Positions 22,999 to 34,400 of a stretch of DNA of 64,000 nt are shown here, piece by piece. Position 1 is the first letter of the stretch, and each line of letters begins with the position of its first letter. The stretch lies in NCBI GenBank assembly GCA_036365455.1, contig JAWQUS010000001.1:20935001-20999000 (forward strand), written 5' to 3'. The notes beneath the pieces were generated by a model, which worked only from the letters and a program-made list of their open reading frames with translations, was not told where the DNA came from and ran no database searches. Made by a program: the position numbers and the translations under genes. The stretch comes from Macrosoma leucophasiata (Eukaryota > Arthropoda > Insecta > Lepidoptera > Hedylidae).

Positions 22999-24066
22999 GT
23001 CTTAAAACACAATGTATCAAAAAATATACTTATATGTCATAAAATATTTCTTAAAAGCTATTATTAATCATTAATTAAAATAAGTATGTAGACCAACAAT
23101 TTAAATTTTGTTTAATTCAGGGCCTCCAAGTTAGTCTGTAACACAAATCTGATTTATAATTTTGTAAGCACTCCGGAACATATATTAATATAACACAAAT
23201 ATTATTTCATTCGTAATTACCGCCATCTGTATTTTATATTAATATTATTTTGTGATTTTACTTTATCTAAAGAAGTTATTAATTTGAAGAATAAGTGTTA
23301 ACGAACGCGCTACTTCCGGTATAATGTCAACGGTCATTCTTGTTTGTTCCGGTTGGAAAACGAGTGGTGGGAAGTAGCCGGTTCGTTGACAAGTCAGTCT
23401 GTGTCTGGCATCCATAGAGTGAAGTAGTGTACAATTTGAGGTGAAGTGAAGTGATTAAAATTTGTGAAGACTACCAAGGTGTTTGATTTTGATCTATCCA
23501 ATAATTTTATGAGTTTAAAATGCAAATTGTTTAGGCAAAATTTGAGCTGGATATAACAGATATAATAGATAAAATAAAAATAATATCTATTTATTTTCTG
23601 TCTGGCTAACAGTGGCCAGCTTGGCAGGCTGTGTCGACTAATTGAGTAAAAGGCAACCTTAAATCCTAGACATAAGAAATTAAGGAGTGCAATAATTACT
23701 TCAGTGTTATTTGTTACCAGTTCCAAGGGACAATTAAATCCTCAAATGTCATTATATACTTTACTATTTATCTCAGAGATAAGTTAAGTCTTTTGCTAAT
23801 ATTACTTAATTCCAAAGTTATTTCGGAAATTAAGTGGATCTACGGAAATTGGGGGTAATTACTATTTTACTTAGCTTTAACTTCATTAGTAATGGAAAAA
23901 TTAGGAGAACAGTATCTGTTAAAGTTTCTGACCTAGGACATTGCAAAACTTATGTTCTTAAGATTTAATTTTAACAGTATCCTAATTCATCATAGCGTTT
24001 GTAATTATCACCAGCAGATAACAAACAAGTCTTCATCTCAATGCTGTGTGTTTTATGAAAACACAC
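22999..24066. other. Intergenic; nothing seen
   Basis: AT-rich sequence with no coding signal or bounded repeat. CATAGCGTTTGT at about 23992 also occurs at about 18985, at the edge of the partial foldback copy there. Confidence 0.4.
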
Positions 24067-24375
24067 AATAGAACTGTTTTGCATTACAACAAAACAGAAA
24101 TTATGTGTTGATTAAAACACACAGCATTGCAGCAAGGTGCTTGCTGGTGAGAAGAAAACTATGCCGTCAGGATGACAGATGTCCGGGAAAGGGACACTAG
24201 CTGGTGTAGTTGCTGGTGCAAGAAAGAGACAGGTATAAAACAAGAGACAATTTGGTAAGTTTTAACCACAGATAAGTAAAATATAGGCAAATTCATAACA
24301 GCTTCTTCATCTCAACGCTGTGTGTTTTAATCAACACATAATTTCTGTTTTGTTGTAATGCAAAACAGTTCTATT
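24067..24375. mobile_element. Foldback element with 63-bp inverted ends
   Basis: 24067-24129 and 24313-24375 are reverse complements over 63 bp with a single mismatch (GCATTG against CAACGC). The 183-bp centre contains GGGACACTAGCTGGTGTAGT and ACAGGTATAAAACAAGAGAC. The left end is preceded by a small palindrome (GTGTGTTTTATGAAAACACAC). There is no coding capacity. It lies 85 bases past the last codon of Rabenosyn-5, so the gene's 3' end may run into it. Confidence 0.8.
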
Positions 24376-24459
24376 ATTTAGGTAATTAAAAGATAAATAT
24401 TATAATTGGTATAGGTACACATTTACTTACTATTGGCTAAATTGTGAATAGCGGAATGA

Positions 24460-27400
24460 CTAGGATTTATTTGAAAGCATTAGCAAGTGGTATTCTTTTT
24501 TCAGTTCCTTGAGGTTGGTTTCTAATATCGCCACCTGGAATTAAAATGATCGTTTAACTATTCAAAAACAGAAAATTCTCCTGCAAATACAATAAAAAAA
24601 TTATGTATTGTATGATTTTACCATGAAGGATTGGTATAAATTATTTATTTTTCTGATAGGTTAGGGAGCTTTCAAGTATTACGTAACGCAATTCTTTAGG
24701 ATTTTTAAACCCTCCCCTCACCCCTATGTTACTTGTCGTTACGTTGTTATGTATCCTTCCTCTCCTCTCAAAACGATAGGTAACACCCAAATGAGCACCT
24801 ATGAAAGTTCTTAATTCAATATTTTTTAAAGTATAAATTTAAAAAAAAATGTTACAAAACACGTTGTTTAAACCACTCTCCTGCCCCTCTTAACGCATCG
24901 TTATGTTCTACAAGACCACCCCTTCCCCGCAATTGCATTACGTAATACTCGAACGGTCCCTTACTTAAAATCCGGCCTTTGCCCGTGGTATAAATAACAT
25001 CTCCTCTTTACATTGTCACACAAATACAGCGTGTATGGGAGATACCGTTTTGTCGGTATGTCCAATATGTATATTTTTGGCAAGTTACAGCTTTCTAGAA
25101 CAAAAAGTGAGATTCATAGACTGCACTACGACTTTACTTTCAGCAAAGTACGCTTAGAACTGACAATTCGCATACTTTACTGACAGTTCTAAGCATACCT
25201 TGCCCAAAGTAAAGTCGTAGTGAATGTGTGTGTGTGTAGTGTGAATGTCACCTTAAGAGCTAAGCTGTTCACAGACAGACAGACGGACGGAGATAGCGAG
25301 CGAACTATAAGGGCTCTAACTCACTAGGATGCCATGGCCACGGCCCTGTAATTACCGGCACAGAGGCATAACACCTTAGGCCTCAGGAGTGGTAACGCAT
25401 CTGCATTTTGACCTTAGTCTTTGTGTGGGTGTCTACAGGCTGCAGTCATCACTTAACATCATTGTGAACTGCATGCTTGTTTACCACTGGCCATGTGAGT
25501 TAGGTATCATGTATTTCAATGTATTTCAATGCTAGCTGCTTGGATACGTAACCAGCGACGTCGCCATGGCTTCCTAGTGAGTTAGAGCTCAAGATCTTCT
25601 CTTGCAGGCTATGGAATCATAAAAATTTCTCTTACCTCCTCAAACCTCAATTCCTTCCTAGCTTCCTTAATGTACCCTCGTATGATATTCATCTGCTCTA
25701 GCAATGGATTGTCATCGTCCATACTCGAGTTCTCCACTCGACTCCCACTGGTACCCGCGTCTTCCCCTCTCGACTCCCTCTCCCTCTCCATTCTCTGTCT
25801 CTCTATCTGGACCTGTCTTTGGGCGCGCTCGTATCGTTGCCGACGAACATCCTCTATTTGTGCCTCCGTTGGTAGCTTTCTTAGAGATAGGAGTTCTTCC
25901 TGAAAATATAGTAAAAACAGCGTAAGCCGATTTTTGTCTTAGTGATTAGGGGGCCATAGGCAGAGAATATGTAATAATACTACGTATAGAATGGACACTT
26001 CGACGTCAAGCCTAATTTCTCCTCTTGCAGCCCGCACCTCCCCTTTAGTCCCATCCCGAAAGCCTCGTATACCGAGGTTGCGAGCGGGCAACTGTGTGTG
26101 TGCGTGTAAGAACACGTCCTGATGATGATGTCTGTTTAGTAGGTAACCAGAATAAGAGTTTGTATGGAATTTGAGCAGAGTGTCCGCGGTGTGGCGATAG
26201 CTGCACATGTTCTCAATAAAAATGAGCCGAGCCTAATGTGCTTGCGTGAGCGCTAAACAAGCGATAGACGGAAGCGTTCGGCTAAACAATCGGACTAAGC
26301 GTTCGGCTTGTGACGCATCTATCTCTACTACTTCATAGGGCGATGCGCCTTGACAAAATGTAATTCAATTCATAAAAGTTAACCATTTAACTGCCTCAGT
26401 TACTACGCTGGAGGTCCTGGGGTCGATTCCCGAGTCGGCGGCTATCAGAGATAGCGGTTTAAAATCCTATCTCTGGTACTATTGGGATTTTTCCATTTTA
26501 TGGAAGTTACCCAGTACCTCGGAGTTTGGTAATATGCCCGGAGATGGCAACAGGCTCGCCACCTGTTGCATGGCCCAAAAACGTATCCGGCGAATCGTGG
26601 GTGTTTGCATGTATGCTTGAATGCATGCATTTACCTCTGCCTACGCCTTCGAGGAATACAGACGTAAAGTTACGTACGTTTTTTACGTTTTCGATTCATA
26701 AAAATATATTAAGTATTGTTTGTTATCAATGTTTTCTATGACGTTATCACGTAAAATTATCGCCTGTAAACCCAGTGGCGTAGCTATGGGAGGCGGCCCA
26801 CCCCGGGTGCCACCCGTTTGTGAGGGACACCCTCTCCAGTGATCATCTATGTTTAAAATAGTTGATTAGCTGGTTTAGACGTGCAAACGCAAAAGAATGG
26901 AGAGTAATTCCTTTTTTTTGCTCATCTATCCCGGGTGCCATCCCAGTGCCGGATTAGCCATATAGCAGGAGGCAGCAAATGCTACGGGCCCCGCGCATTT
27001 GGGGGGCCCTCGCTTATGCCCAAAAAATAACACAAATAGGTAATACACCTTAGCTATTCTCAAAGTGAGCGTTGGCCACACTAATTATAAAGGTATATTA
27101 TTATGTTGTAAGTTGGCAATACCACAATACTTACAGGGGGAATTCCCTAATATTATTTTCGATTCCTTTACGTAAATGTTCTGTTTTATTTACATCCTAA
27201 ATTTCAGTAGGCAATGTGACTCTAGTAGATACGACTTTACAGACAACCATTTTTTTTTTTAAGTTTTTACCTTTATATAATTTGCCGCAGCCTGCCTGAT
27301 GGAAGTCTGCAGCTTGGCCTGCCTGGTCCCTTGTTCGGCCGGAAATGTCGCGATCTGTTTGCTCAGTAGGTCGATCCCCTCCGCCAACTTGCCGATCCGG

Positions 27401-30400
27401 CCCCGCATGGCGTTCACGTCTGACAGGTTGTACGTTGTCTCACCATCAAATAAACTTTGACACATCTGTAATATTAAGCTAATGATTGACTACCAATATA
27501 CATTTGTTACCAACATAATATTACAAAAATGTTTGAGATCTTAGAGAGTACAGAACAGTCCCACTTGAAATCGTAGGCACCTCCACATTTACTGGTGGTA
27601 GAGCTCCAGTGACGGAGCTGACGGGCGTAGGCACCACCGCATTACCTAATATACTTGCCGCTAAATGGTAGTGTTCAGCACTATCATGTTCTGGTCAGGT
27701 TGTAATGTACTAGCAGGTGGCTCTGTAATTTCCGGCACAGAGGCATAACCCTAATGCCTCAGGAGTGGCAGCGTATCTGCATTTTGACCTCTGGTCATTG
27801 TGTGGGTGTCTATAGGCTGCAGTCATCACTTAACATCAATGTGAACTGCACGCTTGTTTGCCATTTTTATTACATAAAAAAAAATTACCTAATCTATCTT
27901 CCACCAAATGGTAGTGTTAAATACTATTGTGTTCTGATTAGATGGTAATGGCTCCGTAATAACTATCACAGACGCATAACAACTAACTAAGATTTTTATT
28001 TAACTCAGACTCTGTAACTATCTATCCTTCTTCATCCTTCTTCTTTACCTCTTTTTCTAAAACTTATTATTTTTATCTTTTGGTCATGCTTTGCTCTCAT
28101 AATGTATAAATATTTATAATATTTCTCCACGTTTCGTAATTAAATATTTATTTATTAGTATTATTATGTTTTAAATCTTTATTATTGCTCAGTACACCCT
28201 GCCGGCAAATAAATAATTTCTTTACTATGTTCCTGACTAAAAGGTTGTCTGGAAGAAATCGCACCTTTTGCGATAAGACCGCCTTTTGTACTTTTATTTA
28301 TTTTCTTGTTTGTATAATTTGTTTAGTTTTCTGGTGTACAATAAAGTGTATAAATAAATAAATAAACTAAGGTCTCACGGGTAGAAACACATTTGCATTT
28401 TTGTGTAGATGTTGATAGGCTGCAGTCATCACTTAACATTCATTTGACCTGTATGCTAGTTTGTCACCTTTATTACACAAACTACAATGGTTCCATTTTT
28501 CTTTTTGAGGTCGGAACCCTAAAACGTAAAGTTATATATTATCCCCCTTATTCATAAACATATTTTAGCTAAAGTGTTGCTAATCTCTCCTTTGTCTTTT
28601 ACTTTCCTGCACATTTGACAATGCAACTGACAAAGACAAAGCATTCTATAGCTAAAACGTATCTAATGTACGTTTATGAATAAGGGGGTTAATATTTATT
28701 GTTGACATGACATGGGATAAAACCCCTTTAAAAAATAGAATTTAAAAAAAATGTTATATATTATATAAAATAGATCATGCCTTTTCATACATAGCAACAG
28801 CAGGCTTAGCCTGTTCCATGAGACTCCTCATCTGCTCATATGCTGTCACCAGGGTTGTCTTAGCATTCCGACTCTCTTGCACCTGTTTCCGTAAGTCTAT
28901 GAGGTTGTAGCAATGTTCACAGAGACGCAGGCCATTCTTCTCTGTGACTTCTTGGTCGGTCTGTGGTGGTGAAACTGACGGATCTACTATAGCTCCTGGA
29001 AGTTATAAATTAATGTATATCAAAAAATAAGAAGCATTTTTATTTCTTTCTGTAGTTAACAAATTTGTTTACAGACTTTTTACAATGGCTTCCTATTTAA
29101 TCACTATTTGGGTAGGTATGTTGCAATTGTGTATGAATTTACCACTAGTGGTGCTGATGAACTTAGTTGAACTCCTTCAACATTCGGAACTACTAATTTG
29201 GCTAAGATCCAACAACAAAAAGAGAACTATTATTTTTTAAGATCTTACAAAAAGTCTTTTCATTAATAAGAATTATTTAATGTTAACCATGCTATGTCTA
29301 AGAACACAATACTGTTGAGGTTATTTATTTTAAAAAAATCGAATTGTGTTTTTATTATTTTTCTATAAGAAATTTTTCAAATGATGACAGTAAATTAGTT
29401 TTAAAGCAAAGAACTCACTAGCTATATTTAGGTCTAGGAACATTGAGCAATCATGGCAGAGGATGGATCCGCAGAGTCGGCAGTGGTGTTTTCTTCGGGT
29501 AAGGTTGAATGCTTTTGCACAGTTGGGGCATAACTTTACTGAAGAACCATCCAGCCAGGGCACAACCTGATATTATAAAACTATGTCAAAGAAATTTATT
29601 TCAATAATAATTGATAAATATTAATAATCAAAGGAAATCTAAATGTCTAAAGTAATTCAAATGAACATAAAACATGCTACAAAGCAAGCATATTGTTTAG
29701 AGAACCTAAAACTATAACTTTTGGGCACATTGTACTTAGTAAAATGTTTTAAATGAAACTTTAGTATGGAGTGTACTATTTATTCATTTACACTTTTATG
29801 CATATTGTACATACAGTGGACTAAATGCTAGGCATTCTCTTGTAGTCAACTTTAGGGTTGTGTGAAATAAATTGCGAGGTGTAAGATGGTATAAATATAG
29901 CTAGGAATAAATATAGCTGGAGTGGTAAGAATATTTTAAATACCAGGAAATGTTCTTAAGCTTGCTCAAGATAATATTTTTAAGCTTTCTTTTAAATCGG
30001 ATGTTTAGATCTTGAAACAAAAGATTACATTGGTGTGTCATTGAACCAAAGCTTTTTAACAATCACACAACTTTCTCAACGTAAAGAATAAGATTACTCA
30101 CTTCCTGTTCATGCTGTTTCCTCTGATTCGCTTCAATAGGCATATTACACACTAATTTGTCCAAGCGAATCAACAATTTGTTAGTCTCCGTCGCATACCT
30201 CTCAAGCCTAGATGACCTAACGGCTTTGAAATAGTCTGTAGCACTTCGCGATACACCAAGAGACTGCTCTTCCTGCGGATAGTAATATTCCTGCGCATTG
30301 AACTTCAGGGCTCGATCAAATGTTTCCTTCAAGTCTGTTTCATCTGTATTCAGAATAATCTTCTTCGCTTTCCCAAATATATCTTTCAGAGACCTCAGGA

Positions 30401-30524
30401 CATCTTGTTCTTCTTGATGAAGACTCTCGAAGTGATTTGTAAGTTGTGTCGCCGATTTCAAGTCCGCTTTGCATATTGGACACAGAAATCCCTCTAGAAT
30501 TTCCTCTTCGTTTGATTCTGCCAT
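24460..30524 (-). CDS. Rbsn-5: Rabenosyn-5 (FYVE-type Rab5 effector)
   Basis: Six exons on the minus strand: 30524-30102, 29566-29419, 28995-28781, 27465-27271, 25899-25636, 24534-24460; 439 residues, near the usual insect size. Family role: a PI3P- and Rab5-binding tether on early endosomes that works with the Vps45 SM protein in endosomal fusion and recycling. Domains: an N-terminal C2H2 finger (C15, C18, H31, H36), then a FYVE domain at about 145-220 with the W-L-D-G lead, RRKHHCRLCG (165-174), C178/C181 and C216/C219. Helical linker follows; the C-terminal Rab5-binding segment at about 392-430 contains PLLEQMNIIRGYIKEAR and continues VAILETNLKEL across the last intron. All junction phases agree. 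The third intron uses a GC donor (GAAAAG|GCATGA) if the family-consistent reading YEK|MCQSL is right; the alternative GT upstream needs a different acceptor. Introns hold SINEs and a MITE. Confidence 0.9.
25124..25222. repeat. Imperfect hairpin in Rabenosyn-5 intron 5
   Basis: CACTACGACTTTACTTTCAG... and its near-reverse complement ...AAAGTAAAGTCGTAGTG enclose about 99 bp that pair along almost the whole length (GCTTAGAACTGACA against TGACAGTTCTAAGC). A TG microsatellite follows. It is either a small MITE or a pre-miRNA-like hairpin. Confidence 0.7.
25341..25487 (+). repeat. SINE-like family A, 3' half
   Basis: From GGCCCTGTAATTACCGGCAC through AACGCATCTGCATTTTGACC to CTGCATGCTTGTTTACCAC. 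The 5' half is missing. It lies inside Rabenosyn-5 intron 5. Confidence 0.7.
25960..26194 (+). repeat. Dispersed repeat E, copy 1
   Basis: Shares landmarks with copies at 30972, 37208 and 40979: CAGAGAATATGTAATAATAC, TACGTATAGAATGGACACTT, CGACGTC, a GTGCGTGTAAGAACACGTC block and GAGTGTCCGCGGTGTGGC. The middle of this copy is diverged. There are no TIRs; class unknown. It lies within Rabenosyn-5 intron 4. Confidence 0.65.
26392..26580 (+). repeat. tRNA-derived SINE, family C copy 2
   Basis: Head GCCTCAGTTACTACGCTGG with B-box-like GGGTCGATTCCCGAG, then the family-C body (CCTATCTCTGGTACTATTGG, TACCCAGTACCTCGGAGTT, GCCCGGAGATGGCAACAGGC). Inside Rabenosyn-5 intron 4. Confidence 0.7.
27593..27863 (+). 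repeat. SINE-like family A, well-preserved copy
   Basis: Complete set of family-A landmarks from GGTGGTAGAGCTCCAGTGAC to GCACGCTTGTTTGCCA. A partial head (CTCCACATTTACTGG) precedes it. Inside Rabenosyn-5 intron 3, directly followed by a second, interrupted copy. Confidence 0.75.
27895..28475 (+). repeat. SINE-like family A, split by a retroelement insertion
   Basis: The left part (ATCTATCTTCCACCAAATGG to the AACTAAG at 27985-27991) and the right part (from the duplicated AACTAAG at 28365, GGTCTCACGG, through GGCTGCAGTCATCACTTAAC to 28475) are one family-A copy interrupted by the insert described next. Confidence 0.75.
27992..28364 (+). mobile_element. Truncated LINE 3' end inserted in a SINE
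   Basis: The 373-bp insert is flanked by a 7-bp target-site duplication AACTAAG. It has an A-rich tail of AAATA units, and its body matches the familiar 3' end of Lepidoptera non-LTR retrotransposons (GGCGGTCTTATCGC in reverse, GTGTACAATAAAGTGTATAA). 5' truncation, tail and duplication together indicate retrotransposition. The reverse complement of a related end occurs at 41392-41510. Confidence 0.8.
28543..28688. mobile_element. CCCCCTTATTCATAAAC MITE, copy 1
   Basis: Ends are inverted (CCCCCTTATTCATAAACA on the left, GTTTATGAATAAGGGGG on the right) and the interior is largely self-complementary (TTTAGCTA against TAGCTAAAAC). TTAA directly follows the right end and TTAT precedes the left, suggesting a piggyBac-type TTAA target. 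A second copy in the opposite sense lies at 62858. Inside Rabenosyn-5 intron 3. Confidence 0.75.
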
Positions 30525-30971
30525 GTTTAGAAGTTATCTTCTAATCGCACATTTTGATATAACGTTTTGATAGTGAATTTTAAGTAAAATAAATAAAGAA
30601 TACTCCCATCTCCATGAGCAATGCGTTAAATTATGACAGATGACAGTAGCGTCCAAATGACAAGCACTGTCAAATTATCATGAAGAGTACGTTTCGTTTT
30701 CACCCTAGAACCATGTTAATTCGAAGATCGTTATTATTAATAATCTTCTCCTTTGAAGTCGGTTGAAAATGAGACCATATTTGTGACTAGGAATTCGGAA
30801 TTGGGCACTTTTAATTACTAAAACACTACTACAGTACTGTGAAGCTAGTTATAAGTCGCTGCGAAGAAGGTGATTGTATGGTATACACGAGGAGACAGTG
30901 TTAGCTTACATCAGGCCAAAGATGAAAATAACACTCCTCTCATCTGTGTCTTCGTCCTAAGCTGACCAAGA

Positions 30972-31184
30972 GCAGAGAATATGGAATAATACTACGTATA
31001 GAATGGACACTTCGACGTCCCGCCCGATTTGCACACATACACAACCCCCTTCCTCTCTTATGGGCGACGGTTGGTATTTTGTACGTGCTACGCACACAGG
31101 TGCGCGTGTAAATACACGTCACTGATGGATAGAAACCAAATTAAGCGTTTGTATGGAATTTTGGCGGAGTGTCCGCGGTGTGCC
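30972..31184 (+). repeat. Dispersed repeat E, copy 2
   Basis: From GCAGAGAATATGGAATAATA through CGACGTCCCGCCCGATTTGC, GGGCGACGGTTGGTATTTTG, TACGTGCTACGCACACAGGT and TTAAGCGTTTGTATGGAATT to GAGTGTCCGCGGTGTGCC. This is the most complete copy, about 210 bp, and reads as the reverse complement of the copies at 37208 and 40979. Confidence 0.75.
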
Positions 31185-31419
31185 AAGAGACTGGCGCAAA
31201 GTTTTTGCAGTCAACTCTACTGTGTACTTTACAGATATAAATGATCTTATGCCGTTGGCATTATGGCTTATTATTTCGTAAAGGATGATACACTAATAAC
31301 AACGAATAACAATGTAAAGAACTGTTACTAAATAAAAAATTGGTTCACGTAATGCGGTGGACCGTAGGCGAGGCTTAAGTGTGGTCCACCACAGCGCGTC
31401 AGGCTATTGAACATTTAAT

Positions 31420-31425
31420 TTTATT
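31420..31425 (-). promoter_or_regulatory. Poly(A) signal for TTC27
   Basis: AATAAA on the minus strand 13 bases past the TTC27 stop codon, unusually close but the only hexamer near the gene's end. Confidence 0.5.
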
Positions 31426-31437
31426 ACAACAACAAGT

Positions 31438-34400
31438 TTACATAATCGATTTCATATATTCTGTTACATCATTAAACAACACTTTGAGTTCTTCTAAACA
31501 ACTCCTAGTCTCTGGCCAATCCTGTTTCTCGGCCGCCCGCACCACCGCTTGAGCCGTTAGCCGCGCGGACGACAACTGTTGATTGGCTTGCAATTGATCC
31601 TTGTCTTCTGCTTCCTTCCTAGCAGTTAAACTGTTTTCTAGAAGTAGCTGCGTCAGTTTTAGGACTTTCAAGCATGTTTCTGGATTGTTCGCCCAACTGC
31701 CGCTCTGTAATTTTAATGATAGCCGTTTATTTTTTTACGTAATGAAGGCAGGAAACACGTCTTAGTACGCAATGAAGTACAAGTGCAGATGCATTGCCAC
31801 CCGAGGCGTAACTTGTGCCTCAGGAGTGGCTTTGCTTGTGTGACAGAATTAACCAGGCCATACTTATTAGATCTAACAGGAACTAGAAGGAATAATGTTG
31901 AGCAAGATAATTTGGCAGTAAGTGGCGCTTACGCCTCGAAGTGGACACTCGTCCTTAATCGCTAATTAAGCGTTAATTATAATTATGCTTATGTGCGAAA
32001 ATGGTTGGGTATGTGATGAGTGACCGCTAGTGGCAAATTAAAATGCGCCGTTTCCGTGCTTCGGAGGGCACGTTAAGCCGTCGGTCCCGGTAAATAGCAG
32101 TCGTTAAACCTTGTCGGAGGCCTTATGAGGAAGGTGTCGGAGGTTTGAAAACATCCGACAGCGGGTTGGCCACTAACCCGTATTTCCACCAATCCGCATT
32201 GGAACAGCGTGGTGGAGTACGCTCCAGGCCTCCCCCCAAGACCCCTTCTTGAGGACTCTTTGAGAGACTCGTGCCTAGCAGTGGGACGTATAATGGGTTT
32301 TTATTATTATGCTTATGTCGCAGCCAAATTAACTTAATTAGCCTTTCAGCTAACAGCTTAGCGGTTTTAACTAGGGTGACCTTTTAAAAATTCAAACCAT
32401 AATTTGATTTTGTTTTGCTTCTTTTATGTGTCCTTTTTTCTAAAATAGATTTATAAATGGCTAATGAAACGCTAAAACTAGTTGCCTGACACATGTTTCA
32501 CGTTTACTATGACAATTTTGGTATCTATACCTGCGTAAATCCTCGATAAGCCTTCAACAAGCGTTGCGCTTTAAGAAGGTATGTTGGACTGATATCGGAG
32601 TACAGTTGCCATAGCTCCGGTTTATTTTGATGTACCGATGTTATTCTGCCGAACAGTTCAAGTGCCCGCTTTTTCAGTCTGAAATATTAAATAATAATAT
32701 ACTGAACGACAAAACAAAATAAAGAACTCGAAGAAGAGATTGTATGAGATTATTGTAACCATCATTTAGCTGTTTTATATTTTTTCAGAATCAATTGCAA
32801 GTCACGATCTAGTAAACAAACACTGACGAAGTCGTAGACCCAGAATATTGATAATTGTGTTTGTGCCGTGACGTCACAGCGCGTAAATGTCATGTGACCT
32901 AGCGTTTTAGAGCGAAATTGAAGTTTCAATTTTTTTTATAATTAATAAAGAATGTTTTTTTAAAAGAAAATTACTGTGGTGGTTCATCTTACGTTTCAAA
33001 ACTTTTAAAACATATTTTATAAAGGTTTCGAGTGGCCAAACCTGGCTGCACCGTTTCCATCGGCGTCTCTCATATCCTGTACAATGGCGTTGGCGAGCAA
33101 AGTCAAGAGTTCGACGTCGTCGTACTTGTGACGCAGGTCGAGCATTCGGTGCACGCCGCGCAACACGTCGTCGAAGTGCCCGGTGTCCATGCTCACTATT
33201 ATCACGTTTTCCCATAGCTGAAAGAGACATACATACAGTCATCATTAGGGGGATATGCCATAATCGCCTCAATCAAAGTAAAGATTAGATTATTTTAAAA
33301 GAAGTACGATTGAGTCGCTCATTTGCAGTAAACAAATCGTGATATCCTTTAAATATCCGTACACACAAAAATTGAACTTAAAGACGCAATATAAATGGTC
33401 GCAATCGAGCCAGTTCTAAAATATGGAAGTAACTTTTCTCATCATAAATCCAGATGACGTGACGAGTTGATACTTGCCAAGCAGAGGCCGTGCCAGAGTT
33501 GATAATTGTCCTAAGCATGTTATGACTGATCCCTAAAAAAATTCTAGCCTTACAGGGCCAACGTTACTCGGAGGGTTCAGAGTTTCTCTCCTACTAGCAT
33601 ATTCTTGATCATAGAGAATATATATCCACTAGATTGCCTATCAAATTATGGGAGGTAGTATTTTTAATTATAAATGTAAAAGTAAATGTCTATGATCTAT
33701 GATATTTATTCACCTCCTTATCCTTATAACTCACCTTCCAATTGTCGTAATTAAACCTGAGCGCCTCCATGAGGGCTCGATACGCTCTGTTGTTGTCGCC
33801 TTGATGGACGTACACCTTGGCGAGGTTGTTCCACGCCTCGAACGTGTTCGGCTGCAAGTACGTGTAGCGGCGATACGCTTTCGCCGCTTGCTCCCATTTC
33901 TCCGTTACTAGGGCTGCGTAGCTAATAACATATATTTGGAATTTTTAAAAAGCTGGCCTTCGTTCGTCACGACCCCACTGACCACTAGCGGAAGAATTTT
34001 CTTCTACTTCTTTTCTTCATTGTTAGGTTGACAGTCAGTCAACCGAACAATGGCGGTCAAAACGTTCCAATGGGGCGGTAGTAACAAAGTCGGTAAATAC
34101 AAGAGTCATCACTTTTTATAATTTATTTTATTATTTGATTATAAGGCAGGCAGTTGGAAACAACTGATTTAGCCTTTTTTTTATGTTTTGGAATTGGCAA
34201 ACAAGCATGCAGTTCACATTGATGTTAAGTGATGACTGCAGCCTATACACACCCACACAAAGACCAAGGTCAAAATGCAGATGCGTTGCCACTCCTGAGG
34301 CCTAAGGTATTATGCCACTGTGCCGGAAATTACAGGGCCGTACATTACCACCTGACCGGAACACGATAGTGCTGAACACTACCATTTAGCGGCAAGTATA

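Larger units (their letters stand above)
30525..31437. other. Spacer between TTC27 and Rabenosyn-5
   Basis: Both neighbours are on the minus strand; the 5' region of Rabenosyn-5 must lie at its lower end. No TATA or initiator motif can be singled out. It contains repeat E copy 2. Confidence 0.5.
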
